A DNA stretch of 64,000 bases from positions 2,851,001 to 2,915,000 of the forward strand of contig JACATO010000308.1 in the NCBI GenBank assembly GCA_018389105.1, written 5' to 3'. A program made the translations under genes and the position numbers. The stretch is from Nautilus pompilius (lineage: Eukaryota > Mollusca > Cephalopoda > Nautilida > Nautilidae). The notes beneath the pieces are model-generated. The model made no database searches, had not been told where the DNA came from, and saw nothing but the letters and a program-made list of their open reading frames with translations. Positions 37,133 to 50,400 of the stretch are shown one piece after another (positions within the stretch are counted from its first letter, which is position 1; the number at the start of each line of letters is the position of its first letter).

Positions 37133-37582
37133 ATGACCACTCGAAGGGGATCCGTTCTGGAAGGGTACCATGGGTCCGCGGCTTACGTCAAGACGTCCAG
37201 GCAGAGTCACCGGCACACGTCTCATGGAAAGTATGAGAACACCTACGAACTCAATCCTTGCGTCGACTTTAAACGGGACAAGGCGTCGCAAATCATCAGG
37301 AACACGCTGGAAAAACACCTGTCCGGCAAGGTGTACGACCCCACCGGCTGCAGCGACATGGCTTTGGACATGGCCGAAAAGATAAAGGAAGGAGTCAAGA
37401 GTCTTGGATACAGCCGGCACAAAGTCGTTTCCGTTGTCGACATCGGACAGCAAGAGGGCGCTTCCGTGGTTATTGCCAGCCGGTGTGTTTGGAACAGTCA
37501 GCTCGACGACTTTGCGGAGGAAAAGTACCAGAACTCTTCCTTATACGCCATCGGGGTGGTCTACGTTCTGTACACCGAGTGA
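37133..37582 (+). CDS. Tctex1-type dynein light chain, single exon
   Basis: The 149-residue protein has an N-terminal polar stretch of about 35 residues, then a complete Tctex1 domain: YENTYELNPCVDF, a long helix IIRNTLEKHLSG, CSDMALDMAEKIKEGVKSLG, then the strands VVSVVDIGQQEGA and VVIASRCVWN, ending SSLYAIGVVYVLYTE. Tctex1 light chains dimerise and bind dynein intermediate chain in cytoplasmic or axonemal dynein (family knowledge). Subfamily is uncertain: it looks more like the DYNLT4/DYNLT5 group than DYNLT1. The frame is open 96 bases upstream without another ATG, so 37133 is the natural start. GAGGCACTT is tandemly repeated just before it. The gene is intronless and GC-richer than its neighbours. 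It is either a native single-exon gene or an old retrocopy with no defect. Confidence 0.9.
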   Translation: MTTRRGSVLEGYHGSAAYVKTSRQSHRHTSHGKYENTYELNPCVDFKRDKASQIIRNTLEKHLSGKVYDPTGCSDMALDMAEKIKEGVKSLGYSRHKVVSVVDIGQQEGASVVIASRCVWNSQLDDFAEEKYQNSSLYAIGVVYVLYTE

Positions 37583-37680
37583 TGGCTCCGCGCGGCGCCC
37601 TGCAGCCATTGATCCCAGCATTCATTGCGCTGGTCGGACAAGTTTTGATTTTTTTAAAGAAATAGTTTTGCTTTCATTTT

Positions 37681-37706
37681 TAATAATAATAATAATAATA
37701 ATAATA

Positions 37707-37737
<31 letters not shown>

Positions 37738-37738
37738 T
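37681..37738. repeat. (AAT)n microsatellite
   Basis: About 19 AAT units with one interruption, 100 bases after the Tctex1 stop codon, probably in the 3' untranslated region or just past it. Confidence 0.95.
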
Positions 37739-38888
37739 TCGAAAAAGAGAACGCGAAATCGCAGTGTTCGGTGAGACTTTGCACAAAGTAAAACTAGGTG
37801 AAGGGGTTTTTCGTTGTTGTGGGAGGCCTTCGTGTGGGTTTCCTCTTGACCACGGAAAGGTTTTCGAAAAGACCCGCATTTAAAAACAAAAACCCTGACA
37901 CATATACAGTGGGCATCATCACAGTCCTTATCCAAAGAGTCCATCTTGCTTCTGGAAGACAATACAGATAACTTCGTGCAGCAACTCGCCGCTTATAACA
38001 TTGACAAAATATCGGAAACACACCCCTTCTGCGAATGGCGGTCGGGGAACCAAATACCCGTGGAACCCTGCCGGCTGTTCCCAATGGTGTAACTCGCATG
38101 TGCTCATCATCTGTTGTGTCTTGTGTTAAGGGGTCTCTCACGCTATGGTCAACAACAACAGGTGCGAGGGTGTACCTGGCACGGAGAAGGTTGGCTTATG
38201 TCTTGGCCAGGGCCGTCGGTGCGGGCTGTAAACATCCGCCCCGGTAACCATGGCTCGTGACTCTGGCTTCGAGGGCAGTGCGCGGAACGGTTCCAGGTGG
38301 GTTCACTTAGGCTTACCTGCTGTCGGACCCGGTAACCAATTACCAGTGGAGCGCTCGGGCTGATTGTTTATTTATCGATTCACCTGCCGAATGAGGACAG
38401 CGGAGAGACCATGCGGTGGCGTCACCTGGCTCCGTTATAGACGTTAACCTTACCTCCGCCCCATCCCTAATTACCGGTAGGATGAAGCGAGGGGGCCGTC
38501 TTCACCACACCGTGTAAATACTACGTAAAGGTGACCTTTTGGTCTCCGACTGCTGTCATCGAAAAGTAAATCAGCTGAATTTTCTCCTCTATTTCTCCAT
38601 TAAATCATCCCTAACCCCGACAGAGTCTCGCCCCTTCCGGGCACCTGGCGTTCATCGCCTCAACGACGACTGACTCCCAACAGTTGCTCGACACCTTTGA
38701 TCTTCTGCTCCGTCTCGGACACACTGACGTGAAAGTCCCTTAATTTACTTAGCTTTTTTTTTTTTTAGGTAATACATTCAAAAGGAAACGTCCCCTGAGT
38801 TTGGTGTTCATCAAAAAGTAGGGCTGCAGTTCTGAATTAAACTATACAGAATACGAAAAAAACGGTATTTTCTCGGTCTCTTTAGAGC
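37739..38888. other. Intergenic DNA, moderately GC-rich
   Basis: No gene was recognised. The sequence has more CpG than the flanking AT-rich DNA. Short open frames on both strands have no similarity to known families. No clear AATAAA signal for the Tctex1 gene was found close to its stop. Confidence 0.4.
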
Positions 38889-38889
38889 T

Positions 38890-39061
38890 CATTAACGGGG
38901 TTCAGGAGGCCCCATTGGACTGTTTTCGTAAGGGAGACCCTTAAATCAGAAAACAGTCCAGTGGGACCGGAACCCCGTTAATGACAGAGAGGTGTGGCTG
39001 GGTATCTAAGAGTCTCCCTTACCCCACACCTCTCTGGGGTTCCGGTCCCACAGGACTGTTT
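38890..39061. repeat. Fold-back sequence with alternative hairpins
   Basis: Arm L (38890-38926) is complementary to arm R (38950-38983) with a 14-bp perfect outer stem (CATTAACGGGGTTC), and its loop holds the palindrome TAAGGGAGACCCTTA (38929-38943). Arm R also pairs with a third segment T (39036-39061) with one mismatch in 26. That second hairpin encloses a perfect 13-bp stem CAGAGAGGTGTGG (38985-38997 with 39024-39036). L:R and R:T exclude each other. Confidence 0.9.
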
Positions 39062-40260
39062 CCAAACTTGATAATAAATTCTTTATGAATAAATATCCCC
39101 TCCCCCTTTTCACTTAAAAAGGGTTGGCGGTGTTAGCGAGCTGACATTAAAGGTCCAACATGTAAGTATTCTTAGTCAACACAAAGACCTCTTTTCCTAT
39201 CTTATTCCTCCTTCCTTACGTTGACCCTTTTCTGAGTTTACTCAATTGTTGCGGGTCCGTCGTTCAGTCGTTTGTGCAGGGGCCCTTCCTAGGCCGGGTG
39301 TCATGGTTTCAGACCCAACTAAACGAGCAAAATTGGTTTCTTGCCTTGAAGGCCTCCTAATGTTTGGTTATTTAATTAAGTGTCCGAAAAATGCTGTCTG
39401 TCAGTCTCGCTGGAGCTCATGGCGGCCTTTGATGTTTCTCTTTCAGCTGTGGATGACCGTGTCGTTCATGAGATATCTGGGGAACTCTGTCAGTTTTCAC
39501 TTGTGTTCACTTTCCCTCATAGGGAGGAGAGAGCTGTATCCATCGGCGGCAGATTTTAGAGTGTTCCACAGGTCCTTCCATGAAAAGGGCCCCGAGTTGA
39601 GACAACCTCCCCATACCATCCATTAGTCTGGATCAGAGACTGGGATTGATTATTCCATCTATTTAACCCACTCTTGCTCCCTACTTCCAAGCTGTTTCTG
39701 TGGAATCCATATTAAAGGCCCTAGGTACCTGCCCCTTTCTCATACTTCCACTATCTCCTATGATATCTAGTACACTTTTAATCCGCTGTGCACTGACCCC
39801 CCAACTATGTTTACAATATTAAATCCCCCTAGATCCCAGGGAAGATGGATCGCCTGTTTATTCATCAGCTGTTTGCACCTTGCCAGTAGACCTCCATCAG
39901 TCCAGTTTTAATGGCAGTGCAAACCCAGTCTGGAAGTCTTTTAAGGGGAAAATTGCTAGGCTACTGATTTCTGTTTATTTACCTATGAAGCTAAGATTAT
40001 GGGGCTCGCCAGCCTTTTAAATTTGTATATTTTTAACTGGTTTCCGCCAGTTATTATTACTTACGCTTAAGTGGCTAACTGAGAGGAACACGATAGCCAG
40101 AATTTTAATTCTGCCTCTTGCCCACTTAATACCAAAATGGTCAGGGTTATGTTGCGCTCTCTGAAGAGAGCCCAGAAATGTGCCCTCGTACAGCTTGAGT
40201 TCATCAAAAAAAAACTGACAGGCTTCGCATTCGTGGCTTGGTCTGCATAGAGGATCGGCT
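39062..40260. other. Probable decayed retroelement DNA, not resolved
   Basis: There is an open stretch at 39246-39626 on the plus strand without recognisable domains. Since a LINE reverse transcriptase fragment starts just to the right, this may be the same old element, but no motif proves it. Confidence 0.3.
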
Positions 40261-40266
40261 TAGATC

Positions 40267-40570
40267 CTATTTACTGGTTTTAGCTACGCCCGCGATCATG
40301 CAGGCCAGCGTCTCCACAATGATCACATACAGTAACGAGCTGAGACGGCAGCCCTGCCGTATCCTGCGAGAAGACCGAGGGCCGTTCCGACTAATTCTTG
40401 CCTGGATATTGGTGTAGCATAACTTTATCCAGCTAACGGAGTTTTCCGGAAACCATACTCTTTTAGTCTTAGACAGAAAGCTCCACTGCATTCTACCAAA
40501 TACTTTCATCTGATCGACGGCTGGCATGACAGCTGTGGAACCTCTGAGTCTGCTCTATGCAGGATTTTTC
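40267..40570 (-). pseudogene. Fragment of a non-LTR (L1/Tx1-like) reverse transcriptase
   Basis: The minus strand reads AVDQMKVFGRMQWSFLSKTK, then PENSVSWIKLCYTNIQARIS and IRQGCRLSSLLYVIIVETLA. These match the finger-palm order DQ-KAFDRV-W-FL, WI-LYTN-A and RQGCPLSPLLY of L1-type reverse transcriptases. Several diagnostic residues are changed (KAFDRV to KVFGRM). The fragment covers only the middle of the domain and is inactive. Confidence 0.8.
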
Positions 40571-40579
40571 TGATCAGTG

Positions 40580-42555
40580 ATGGACCTTCTTTGTTCTGAG
40601 CAGAACTAATAGATACTGGAACCCTTTATCGAACTCTGGAATAAGGGGAGGGACTTGTTGTCGTCTGATGCCAGAATGCCATCTTTTATTTTATTTTCTA
40701 TTACTAACCCTCCACAGAACATGCCGTCTGTGGGGAGTCATTTACCTTCTAGATGTTCTAAAAGAGTGTCCTGAGCTTGGGAACTGGTCTTCGCCTCGCT
40801 AGCATAGATCTGTTATGATGCCGAGCTCCTCCTTTAATTATCTCTCTTATTTCAGTAATGGTGCGGCCAGTAAGGAAACCAGTTTCACCAGCATTCACTA
40901 AGATGGCTCAAATCTAGGGGAGAAAATTATAAAACAACTTTAATTTTTCATAAACTAGAAACACCGACAAAAAATGAAAATGCTAGGATGAAAATCTCTT
41001 AATCTAGTTATCCTTATTACCATTATAGCTCTTAGATCTTTGGTGACTTTAATTTTCAGCTCCATCAAGTTTTCTCTCGCCACCTACTAACTATAGGCCT
41101 AAAACAAAAAAACAATCAAATGTTTTACATTTATTTATATTCTCAATTACACATTTTACAACATACAGTATTTGTGATATATACAAACAACTGTTACCTA
41201 TCGGTTTCTGTACATTTGTTAGGTCTGTGTGGAGAGGTACACACAAACAAACACCTACCTGGTCAGGCTCAAAGGCCAGCCACACCAAAGAATATAAAAC
41301 ATCCTATTTGTACATATTAAATGAGCAATAAATAAACTTTGTTTAATATGTATTTACATTCATAACATTATATGGAAAACAAAATACTACAGCCAATGTA
41401 GCAGTATTTAACATATTACTGTTAACATCCTGAACATGTTATTTTGTTAAATTTCATAAGTGATGCTACCATTATTTTCCATTAGATTAAAAAGGAAACC
41501 TTTCTTTCATTTCTCTGCTTTGCTGTACACCATTTTGAACCTTTTTTTTTTGAAGAAGTGGACATCCCATTTCACAGATGGCACAAGTCTGTCATCACTC
41601 ATATTCACTGAAATAGTATTGCAAGTTTAAATGCACTGAAACTAAATTATTAATTGTCTCCATAACCAAAAGCTGTCACCAGTGTTCGATATAAACCATT
41701 TTTTTGTTGTTGTTTGTTTTAATTAATTAGTAACTCATTAAAAACGACAGAGAGAATACCAGAGCCCTCCCTAAAATACATGGTGTTATCCAGCTGGCCA
41801 CGGCATTCGTTCACAGTATGATGGCAAAGATCTTCTGGGTATACATCACCACCATTCTATGGGCTAACCTTTGGGAATTTGCATACATTTAGCAATGCTA
41901 TCCTTTCAAAAATATCATGCAGTTGTTCAGGACAATTCTTGAAGAATAACCCACTATGCTTCAATTAACTTTTTAAAAATTTATTTATTTTACAATATAC
42001 ATATTTAATAGCTAAATTCGCTGCCTAGATTCACCCTCAACCAAAAGAAAAAAATTTCCTTTGTGTGCCAAATAAGAATCCCTGTATTTTAACAGGCTCC
42101 TTATTCATGTGTACAAAAAGTAAACATGGAACTGGAGGACAAAGAATATTCTGAAAAACTTGCATTAATAAAAGACAATCTATGTACAGAGAGAGAGATT
42201 TATACACCTGCCTACAAAGGTGTTGACCATTAAATAAATATGCATTTGATTTAATTTCAGTATTAGAGTAAAAATAACAAAGGTACAATAAATTTTCAAC
42301 TGACCACGCAGAAGCCATCCATATAAAACAGTGTCCAATTGGTAGAGGACTGAGCTGATCATCAGGGAAAAAACTGTATCCCTCAACATTTTCTATCAAA
42401 GGTAAACAGGCCAAAAAATTGAAAATACATTTACAAAATATATCAATAAAAACATCAATTACAAATAGTTTAATAAGATAATTAATTTAATGTAAATGAG
42501 CAATTTTCTCTCATAGTATATTACTTAAAAATAAGTTGTTTCAAAAGCACATATA

Positions 42556-42604
<49 letters not shown>

Positions 42605-44314
42605 TTTTAATTGCAAATTTTAATGACAAGTTGATTTTCTGTACTTTTTATTCAGAGCTAAATAAAACATGCTTTAAAAGTGAAACAGAATTTACTAGAC
42701 AACCATAAAGTTCTAACTTGCATACATATTCTAACAGAAGTTAGCATACACAGGGCATTCATTCCCCATGACCCCTTATGTAGGATGTTTACTTAAAATT
42801 TCATCATCACAGGTGAATGAGAGTTACAGCAGCTGACTGGTTGGCCAGTACATGTCATAATAGGGCAACAAAGTCTATTTACAGAAATACAACAGATGGA
42901 ACTTTGTATATTATCCAGTGAATTAGAGCCAAAAAAAAAAAAAAAATAGCTAAGAAATACAGTTTTTTAAAAAGAAATTCTCCAATGCCATAAAACAATC
43001 TCTCCTTTTTTATTACATGATAAAAATGATCCAGAATACATCAGGGATAAAAAATCTGTTGAGATGGTAAAACCAACCACATAATAATGGTTGACATCTG
43101 GATCTAATCATGAGAGCAAATGGACCAGGGTCATGCCATAAATGTCTCTCTCATACCTGAGAGAGAAAAGTTGTGTACAGCAGGGGAACCATGAATTTAT
43201 TCTATTGCTTGTGTAGATACAAACAACAAGATTAGTTATGTGACTGAGAAAAGTTGTTTCAAACTGTAAAGTTATTAAATACGAATTTAATCTATTGCTT
43301 GTGTATTTCTTGTGTTATAATGAAAATGCTACCATATACTACTACCTACCTACACATTTAAAAAATAAAAAGTTTCTCAAGATCACCATTAGTCTTTGAA
43401 ATATGATGTAGTAACAGCCAAGGATGTCTGAATGCATCCTTGACTTGTGTAATTCTTATGGCTAAGCAATTTTATGCAAACTCATTAACAGTTAACATAT
43501 ATAAAAATAATATTACACTAATAAACAAACAAAAAAATATCTTATATCTTAACAAATGTAGCTGGTAATGAGCATAAAAGTTAGGAAAATCACTTAATAT
43601 CATTTCTCTGATGTTACATAATAAGAGCTTCTCTCTCTCCTCTGCTAAAATTAATATTGTGTTTATCACATGTGGGAATCCTCATGTTTCACTTTACCAA
43701 ATGAAAGAGAAATGGAATTGTGCAAGATCTTTTGTATAATCAGTATTTAAACAATGTAGCCATTAACAAGGCAATTTTAATTCTAACTATTAACCTACTA
43801 AACAGCTAAATGGTAACTATAGTAAGATGCCACACTTGAAAGTTGCTCTATCCAGTAAAATGTATAACACAGAACTTTGTCAGTACCTAATTCTCCCATT
43901 TATATGCATTCAGCTGTTTAATAGACTTAAAAAGGAAAGAAAAAAAAACCAATATATCTATCATAAACATATTTATAATATGCATATCAACTTGTGAAAA
44001 AGAAGAAATAACTTTAAAAAATATTTAAAGTATATAAAATATTTAAGGACGTATCTGTCTTTTTTTCTCAACAAAAAACATTTACAGGTTTTGCATAAAC
44101 TTGTTTTTCGGCCAAACGGCATGGATGAGTCACCACATACCCTTGGCAGCCAAGTGCTTCCCTCTGATGGCTGATGGGTAATATGCCGAATAATTAGTTC
44201 AGGAAACAAAATAAATTTTGCTAAAACAGCTTTATAATGAAAGAATGGAGAGCTGCATTGCCAACAACAATAATAAAATTCTATCAATGAACAGCAAGCA
44301 CAGCTAACACCATC
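40580..44314 (-). other. Intergenic DNA and probable SLC15A 3' untranslated region
   Basis: No coding similarity. The stretch just left of the SLC15A stop at 44315 must hold its 3' untranslated region, but I cannot fix the polyadenylation site; several TTTATT (minus-strand AATAAA) occur. (GT)18 is at 42561-42596. The GC-rich character of 35-39 kb ends near 40.9 kb. Confidence 0.4.
42561..42596. repeat. (GT)n microsatellite
   Basis: Eighteen GT units with a TATATA flank on the right. Confidence 0.95.
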
Positions 44315-44497
44315 TTACTGTGTCTTGTCCTCAGGCAACTCGGTGTCCTCTGTGTCCACCAAGTTTGACAGGTCGTCCACTCCGGTCATCAGCATACTCT
44401 CTGGCATGTAAGCTCTGTACTTGTAGAAGACAGACATGACACTAAATATTATCACATCGACGCCCAGCAATGCAGCAAACATGAAGAATTCTAAGGC
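44315..44497 (-). CDS. SLC15A: SLC15A last coding exon: helix 12 and cytosolic tail
   Basis: Encodes [20 protein letters not shown], then an acidic tail ending [12 protein letters not shown], with a TAA stop at 44317-44315. Confidence 0.93.
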   Translation of the reverse strand, partial: ALEFFMFAALLGVDVIIFSVMSVFYKYRAYMPESMLMTGVDDLSNLVDTEDTELPEDKTQ

Positions 44498-47400
44498 CTG
44501 AAAAATGACAAGAAACCTCCTGTAAGAAAGAAAGAAGTGCAAGAGATCCATGTATCCAGGAGCAAACATCTACATGCCTGCCAGTAAAATAACAACAACA
44601 TACACACAGTTATCCAGTTAAAACCTTTTCAGATTTTCATGTGGTTCCTAACAGATAAAAGAAATGGCGAGACAATAACTCATCTGATGCGCATAAAGAA
44701 AAACAAGAGACACTGACACATGCACACACAGAAATGATGGATTAAAAGCAAAATAACTATACCAACCTTTTCCTATGTACAGTAAAATACCATAAAGGTA
44801 GATAACACCTTTTTTTTTCACACGAGTGTTTAATTTGAAGTTACCTCCCCTCTAATGTAGCAAACAGTTACTCGTATAAATCTGGGGATACAGATTTGAA
44901 ATAAAATTAGACTAGGAAAGATATTTAGCCAAACCACCTACCTCTTTGTGGCCCATTTCTGAAGCACAGAGCCTATCTAAGCACCAGTCTTTTTTATTTT
45001 TTAAACCTAAAATGGTGCTATTTTCAGATTTATTTTTTAACTTCTAAAACTAATTAACTATTTTGATATATTCTTGAAAAAAAAAGTAGCAAGACCTGTT
45101 TGTTTACAAAAAAAAAAAACTAACCTGCATTTCCTTTTCAACATTCCGCTACACCGTGAAATACAAAAATATATCTGTGTGTTTGTGTACTTAAAAAAGA
45201 GAGAAAACTTCAGAATACCTGGTTTTTAATAATATGTATTTCTGCTACAATAACTACAATCAAGTTTCCAAAAGCAACGGTCATCAACCAGGCTGCTTGT
45301 ACCACAGACTTCATTGAAGCTGGAGCCTGCAACATCAGAGAATCCATCAGCACAACTCCAAAGATGAAGAACAACAATTAAATTTAAGTAAACTTGCTAT
45401 ATATATATTTTTTTAATGTGCCTAAATAAACATTTCTCATACTGGTCAGACTATAACAAGAAATATTAAATAAGGATTCCTACAATTCCTCCTCTCCACC
45501 ATTACAAGGATGCAGTAGCATCATCATCATAATTTAGACAAGACTTAATTGAAAAATAAATGCCTAATGATTTCATTTTAAAATGGTAAACATACAACTA
45601 CATGATAGTAAATTTTCTTTTTCTTGATACTGCAATTAGTGGACGGTTTTACAAAAGAATGTGATGTGTTTATAATTTACAGACCAACAAAAAAATCTTA
45701 GTTATGAACATTCATCTGCTCTGTATTCCTCTAACAACAAAAAAGTAATTATGGAGTAAATGAATTCTTGTAAATCAGCATCCTCACAGTAGTTTTTGAA
45801 ATTTATTACTATCTGAAATAAAACCAGTCACTTAAGAGAAGAAAGAAAGAAATGTTCTAGTATCTAAGCCCTCATCAGGTAAAAATATTTTAGTAATAGT
45901 GTAGGAAACTCTCACCTGTGAGTAGGCAAATGACAGTCCAGTGATGGAAAACATAATCTCTCCAGTAGTGATGAGGATGTATTGGGGTATTTGGTAGAGC
46001 ATTGACACTGACTTCATCTGAAGCCCAGAAATCAGTTTCACACTAACCTGTTTAGGAGTCAAATAAATAGATTTAATAATAGAATGATCAGCTTCTTGTC
46101 GAGTCACTGTCCTAACTTTCTAAGACCTAAGAACATGTCACAGCAGGGAGCTAGAAAGGGAAGGTGTAAGGCATCAGCCTTGGTGACCAAGCAAGTAGTT
46201 ATCTGGATACAGGTGGGGAAATTCTTGAGCAGTGGTCAAGCTATAAGCCAGTCAAGAAAAAACCTCCACCTGACATACCTGGCAAAAACCAACATGGCTA
46301 GCTGAAGAAGAAGAGAGCATGTCTCTACTGGGATTTGAACTCAATCCAGCAGTGGTCTACCACTGGCTCCCCCAGATTGCTTAAAATGAACAAACAAACA
46401 ATTAAAACTAAATGGAACAAAGACTGTATAAGAACAAGAACATTACCAGAGTATTAATCATCACAGGATTTTACAAAGCGAGAGGCAATGGCTTTCTAAT
46501 AATAAAATGAAATTATCTTTAGAAGATATTGGATCTGGCTGTTAAAGTCCTTGCATTTACATAATAAATTATTATTTATTTAAAAAAAAAATAAAATTAA
46601 ATTGAAGACTTTCAAAGTAGCTGTCTGCACCCCCAAAACAAAATGAGTTTGCATAGTTTAAAATTTAAAAATAATTTAGAAGCTTTTTTGTGTTTGGCAT
46701 TTAACCTTCCCACATGCCTACAGTACACAGACAAATTACCTGTTTAGACTGATTGTTTGGCACAAGAAGAATGGTATAGATACTCCTGCTGTCTAATTCC
46801 ACAGTCTGATTGGTCTCTTTCCAACTGGAGCCATTTTCTAAATAGTATACTTCATACCTAGGAAAGAACAAAACGAAGGCAATAGCAAACAGAAACCCAT
46901 AATGACAACTTCTCACTGTTTAACATGAGTGTCTCTGTCTGAGAGAGAGTGGGTGAGTGAGAGAGAGAGAGAGTGTGTGTGTGTGTCTCTGTCTGTCAAT
47001 GCTAACTGCTATTTGTGGTTTGGCTAAATCCTAGAACAAAACTAGAAATCTGATGGCGGTTAGTTAACTAGCTGTAAAATAAGCTTAGTGTTTAACAAGC
47101 ACTCACACGACGCTATCACAGCCGACGTCTCTCCTTTGGTAAACCTATTAACATTTCCGTTGTAAACTACTCACCTAGAATTAATTAGGTTTAAAGAAAA
47201 CACAACGGTCTTTACCTTCCCGGTTTTATGAACCAGAACTTAGTCACCCTGGCATGAGAGAGGTGGGAAAACAAAAAGCTCTTGGGTCCTCTCAGTTTCA
47301 CTGTCAGCCCCGATGCATTTCTCGGAAGCAGGCTGCTGAAAAAACTGATACAGAAATAAAAGTCAAAAACAAACTTGACAAGTCATTATTCATTTACTGC

Positions 47401-50400
47401 AAAGAATATGAAGAGCTGCCCCAAAATAGTAATATTAAAAATAAAGCAAATAAGAGACAAACAATTACTAATCCTCTGAATTAGATTTCACAACTGCTAC
47501 GTGATGATCAAAGAAAACAAAATAACTTCTAGTCATTTAAATTCCAAATAAAGTGTAATACAACAAAAAAAACCTCTCTTTTGCCTAAATAAACCAAAAG
47601 ACCTGTATTTAATAAAAGGTGTGTAAACACCTGGAAATAAAGCTTTACTAAACTCCACAGCAGGTGGTAAGACAATTAAACTGCCCACAGAACTGAAATA
47701 ACAGATAATTGTAAACGCCATTATAACGAGCATGTGCTTAAGCTTTTATTTGTATTTTTATTCAGTTAATGAAAACCAGCGACCAGAATGCGTCCATATC
47801 ACCATCCATCAGATTCTGCATAGTGTGCATTTAAAAAAATAAATAAATAAATAAACTGTGCAAGGATTTTCTAGTAAAATAAAAGTATCTTTTGGAAAGG
47901 CTGGAGCCAGATGGTCAGTGGTTTATGTATGAAGAAACCCTGACAGCTGTTACATACGGGCTACTTATGCCTCGTCTACTCCGACATGCAGTTTAGAAGA
48001 AAAGCAAAGTAAACCAACGTCCGTCATGTAATCAAAATTACCTACTTAATTTCCAATCAAATCTCATCTCATTTTATTTCCAGCATTAAAAATAATGATA
48101 CTAATTGCAACAGCTGAACAACCTTATTTGCGAACAAGGTCTCACCGGCATGTGGGCGGCAATAACTCCGTCATTGATTTACCGGTACAGATGCTAAAGT
48201 GCTGACTGAGTGGCAGTTTAAATAGCAGATTTATTAGTGAAAGTTTCCATTTAAAATTAACAAGCAAACAAAACCCCTCTGTGTGTTTTATTGGATGTGA
48301 ATGTCATCTGATCTGGTTAACACTGCAACCACTGCTAAGCAGGAGCAACCAACCCACCCAAGGATGTGGATGGAGGGTGACTTTAAAACCCCTTCACCCA
48401 AACACTGCGGCACCGTAAGGACAAAATGATTCAGAGGCAAAAATGCAAATTAAAAAGAAAAGGAAAGAGTGGATGCACAGTCAGCGATAATGCATGCATG
48501 ACAGAAAATGACAGTAAAAACTTTATTATGGGGAAAGACAGAAGTAAAATAAATCACTAAGAGATAATTAAAAATAAAAGTATGCATACTTGCCTTACTG
48601 CAGCAGAACTGTCTGTAACCCTTTCACTTCTGTCTAGAAACTGAACAAAATATAAACAGTTTAATTTCATGATCAGCACCAGCCAGTAAGAGGGTTAAAT
48701 CAAGACTACACAGCAGCAGTAGCAGTTTGTGTGATCTGAACATAAGGCAGACATTCAAGACAGCAGAGAAAAACAGGAATTGGGTTTATAGTTAAAATAT
48801 CAAAAGTAGTAACGACGACATTGAAAATAAAGAGGTGGCATCACCAGAAATCACACGCTACACATTTCTGACATTGCACCGCTTCAAGTCAAGGAATTTA
48901 TACTGATGCTATTGTAACAAGTAAAATACTAAAAATTATCATTTCCCTCGGTGCATTTTCATTAAAACAAACCAGTCGTTTCTGAGTTTGCCAACAGCTA
49001 GATCTCTAACTTGTATCATAATTGCTGTGTAATGCAAAAACCTGCCCATTCTCTTCTTGGCAAATGTTTCCTGACTTCTGAGGTCTTGCTAGGTGTGAGG
49101 TATCAGCCCTGGTGACCATAAGTTACCTGGATATGGGTGGAGGCTACTGTCCTGTGTGAAGAGTACCCACAGAACAACCTCCACCATGTGTGCCAGGAAT
49201 CCCTACCAGAACTCTATTTTAGATATGAAAAGAAACTCATGCAGTTGCCAGCTGGTGGAGAAGACTGAAAAGAAACTACACCTGGGAGGTAAAAACCAAA
49301 CCAAGCTGGTTCCAACCAGAATTAAAACCTGGTCCCTCAACTACAGCAGTGTAATCACCAGCCACTCCACACATCTAAGGAGGTTGATTTCACACTGTTT
49401 CCTCCCACCTCCTTTTTTTTTTCCGTTTTAGAAGATTCACAAAATCTACTTTTCAAAGCAAAGTTAGAAAAACTACAGCACCATTATACCGTAATGGACC
49501 TACCTAATTACCTGCTGTCCAAATCAGTCAGTAATGTTGACAAGGAGTTAAAAATTCAAACAATTATAGTTTCCTTTTAAATCACAAGCTTAAAAGTGGG
49601 TATACAAAACACCATTTTCAAAACAAATTCTTTCCTCTGTAAAGCACAAGAGTTCATATATTCTTGATGACGACGCTTGGATTCTCATGTCTTCTGCTGA
49701 GATAAGTTTTATTTCCCTAACCATTTGTATAGACCAAAATCTAATGCAACTTTTAACAGAGCTTTTATTGTTTTTAAAAAGGTGCTAAAATTTATACTAC
49801 TTCATTCTTGCTGTCAGAATCGTGTCAGGCTGATTTCAAAATGGCGCCTATTTACTGTCAACAGAAAAGAAAGGAAAGTTTGATGCAGTCTTCATTATGT
49901 CGCTGCAGTGCCTAAGTTCTCTCTACTGAATAGCAGATGCAACAAATAAGACTACAACCGAATTTACGGGATATAAACAATTCAACAAAACCAACAATAA
50001 AACTGCTACTGTCGGCCACTGCAGTGTCCTATTGGCCCAATATCCAGTTGTTGACTAGTTGTATGTGTGTGCGAAATGGTAATGAAGATGTGAAGGTAAA
50101 AATTTTTCCACACTGAAGCAGTGCCTTATTTTCCGCAGCAGACTAAACACTGCTTTGAATACAGTGGCAACAGGCACCATGCACTATTGCTGTGACCGCA
50201 AACCGTGGCCAAAAGGAATGTTCTTTACACTCTTTGGCTAGCTACAAGCAGGTATACCCAGATGGATTCTGTCTTTTGGTGTTGAGGGAAAGTACTTCCT
50301 CAGACAAGAATTAACAATTTATAGCTGAGCCCCTGAAATTTTCAAAGTGACATTTAACATAGAACCAAATAGAACACAACAGCTTGCATCATCGACTTCA

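Noticed and set aside
37046-37453. Long minus-strand open frame over the Tctex1 gene
   Set aside because: It is the antisense shadow of a conserved coding region.
38251-38297. Possible first exon (MARDSGFEGSARNGS, then a GT donor) on the plus strand
   Set aside because: No downstream exon in phase and no family resemblance; a chance ATG followed by GT is common.
46320-46375. True tRNA gene on the minus strand
   Set aside because: A/B-box-like sites are present but no cloverleaf with a proper anticodon stem can be drawn; it is a SINE head.
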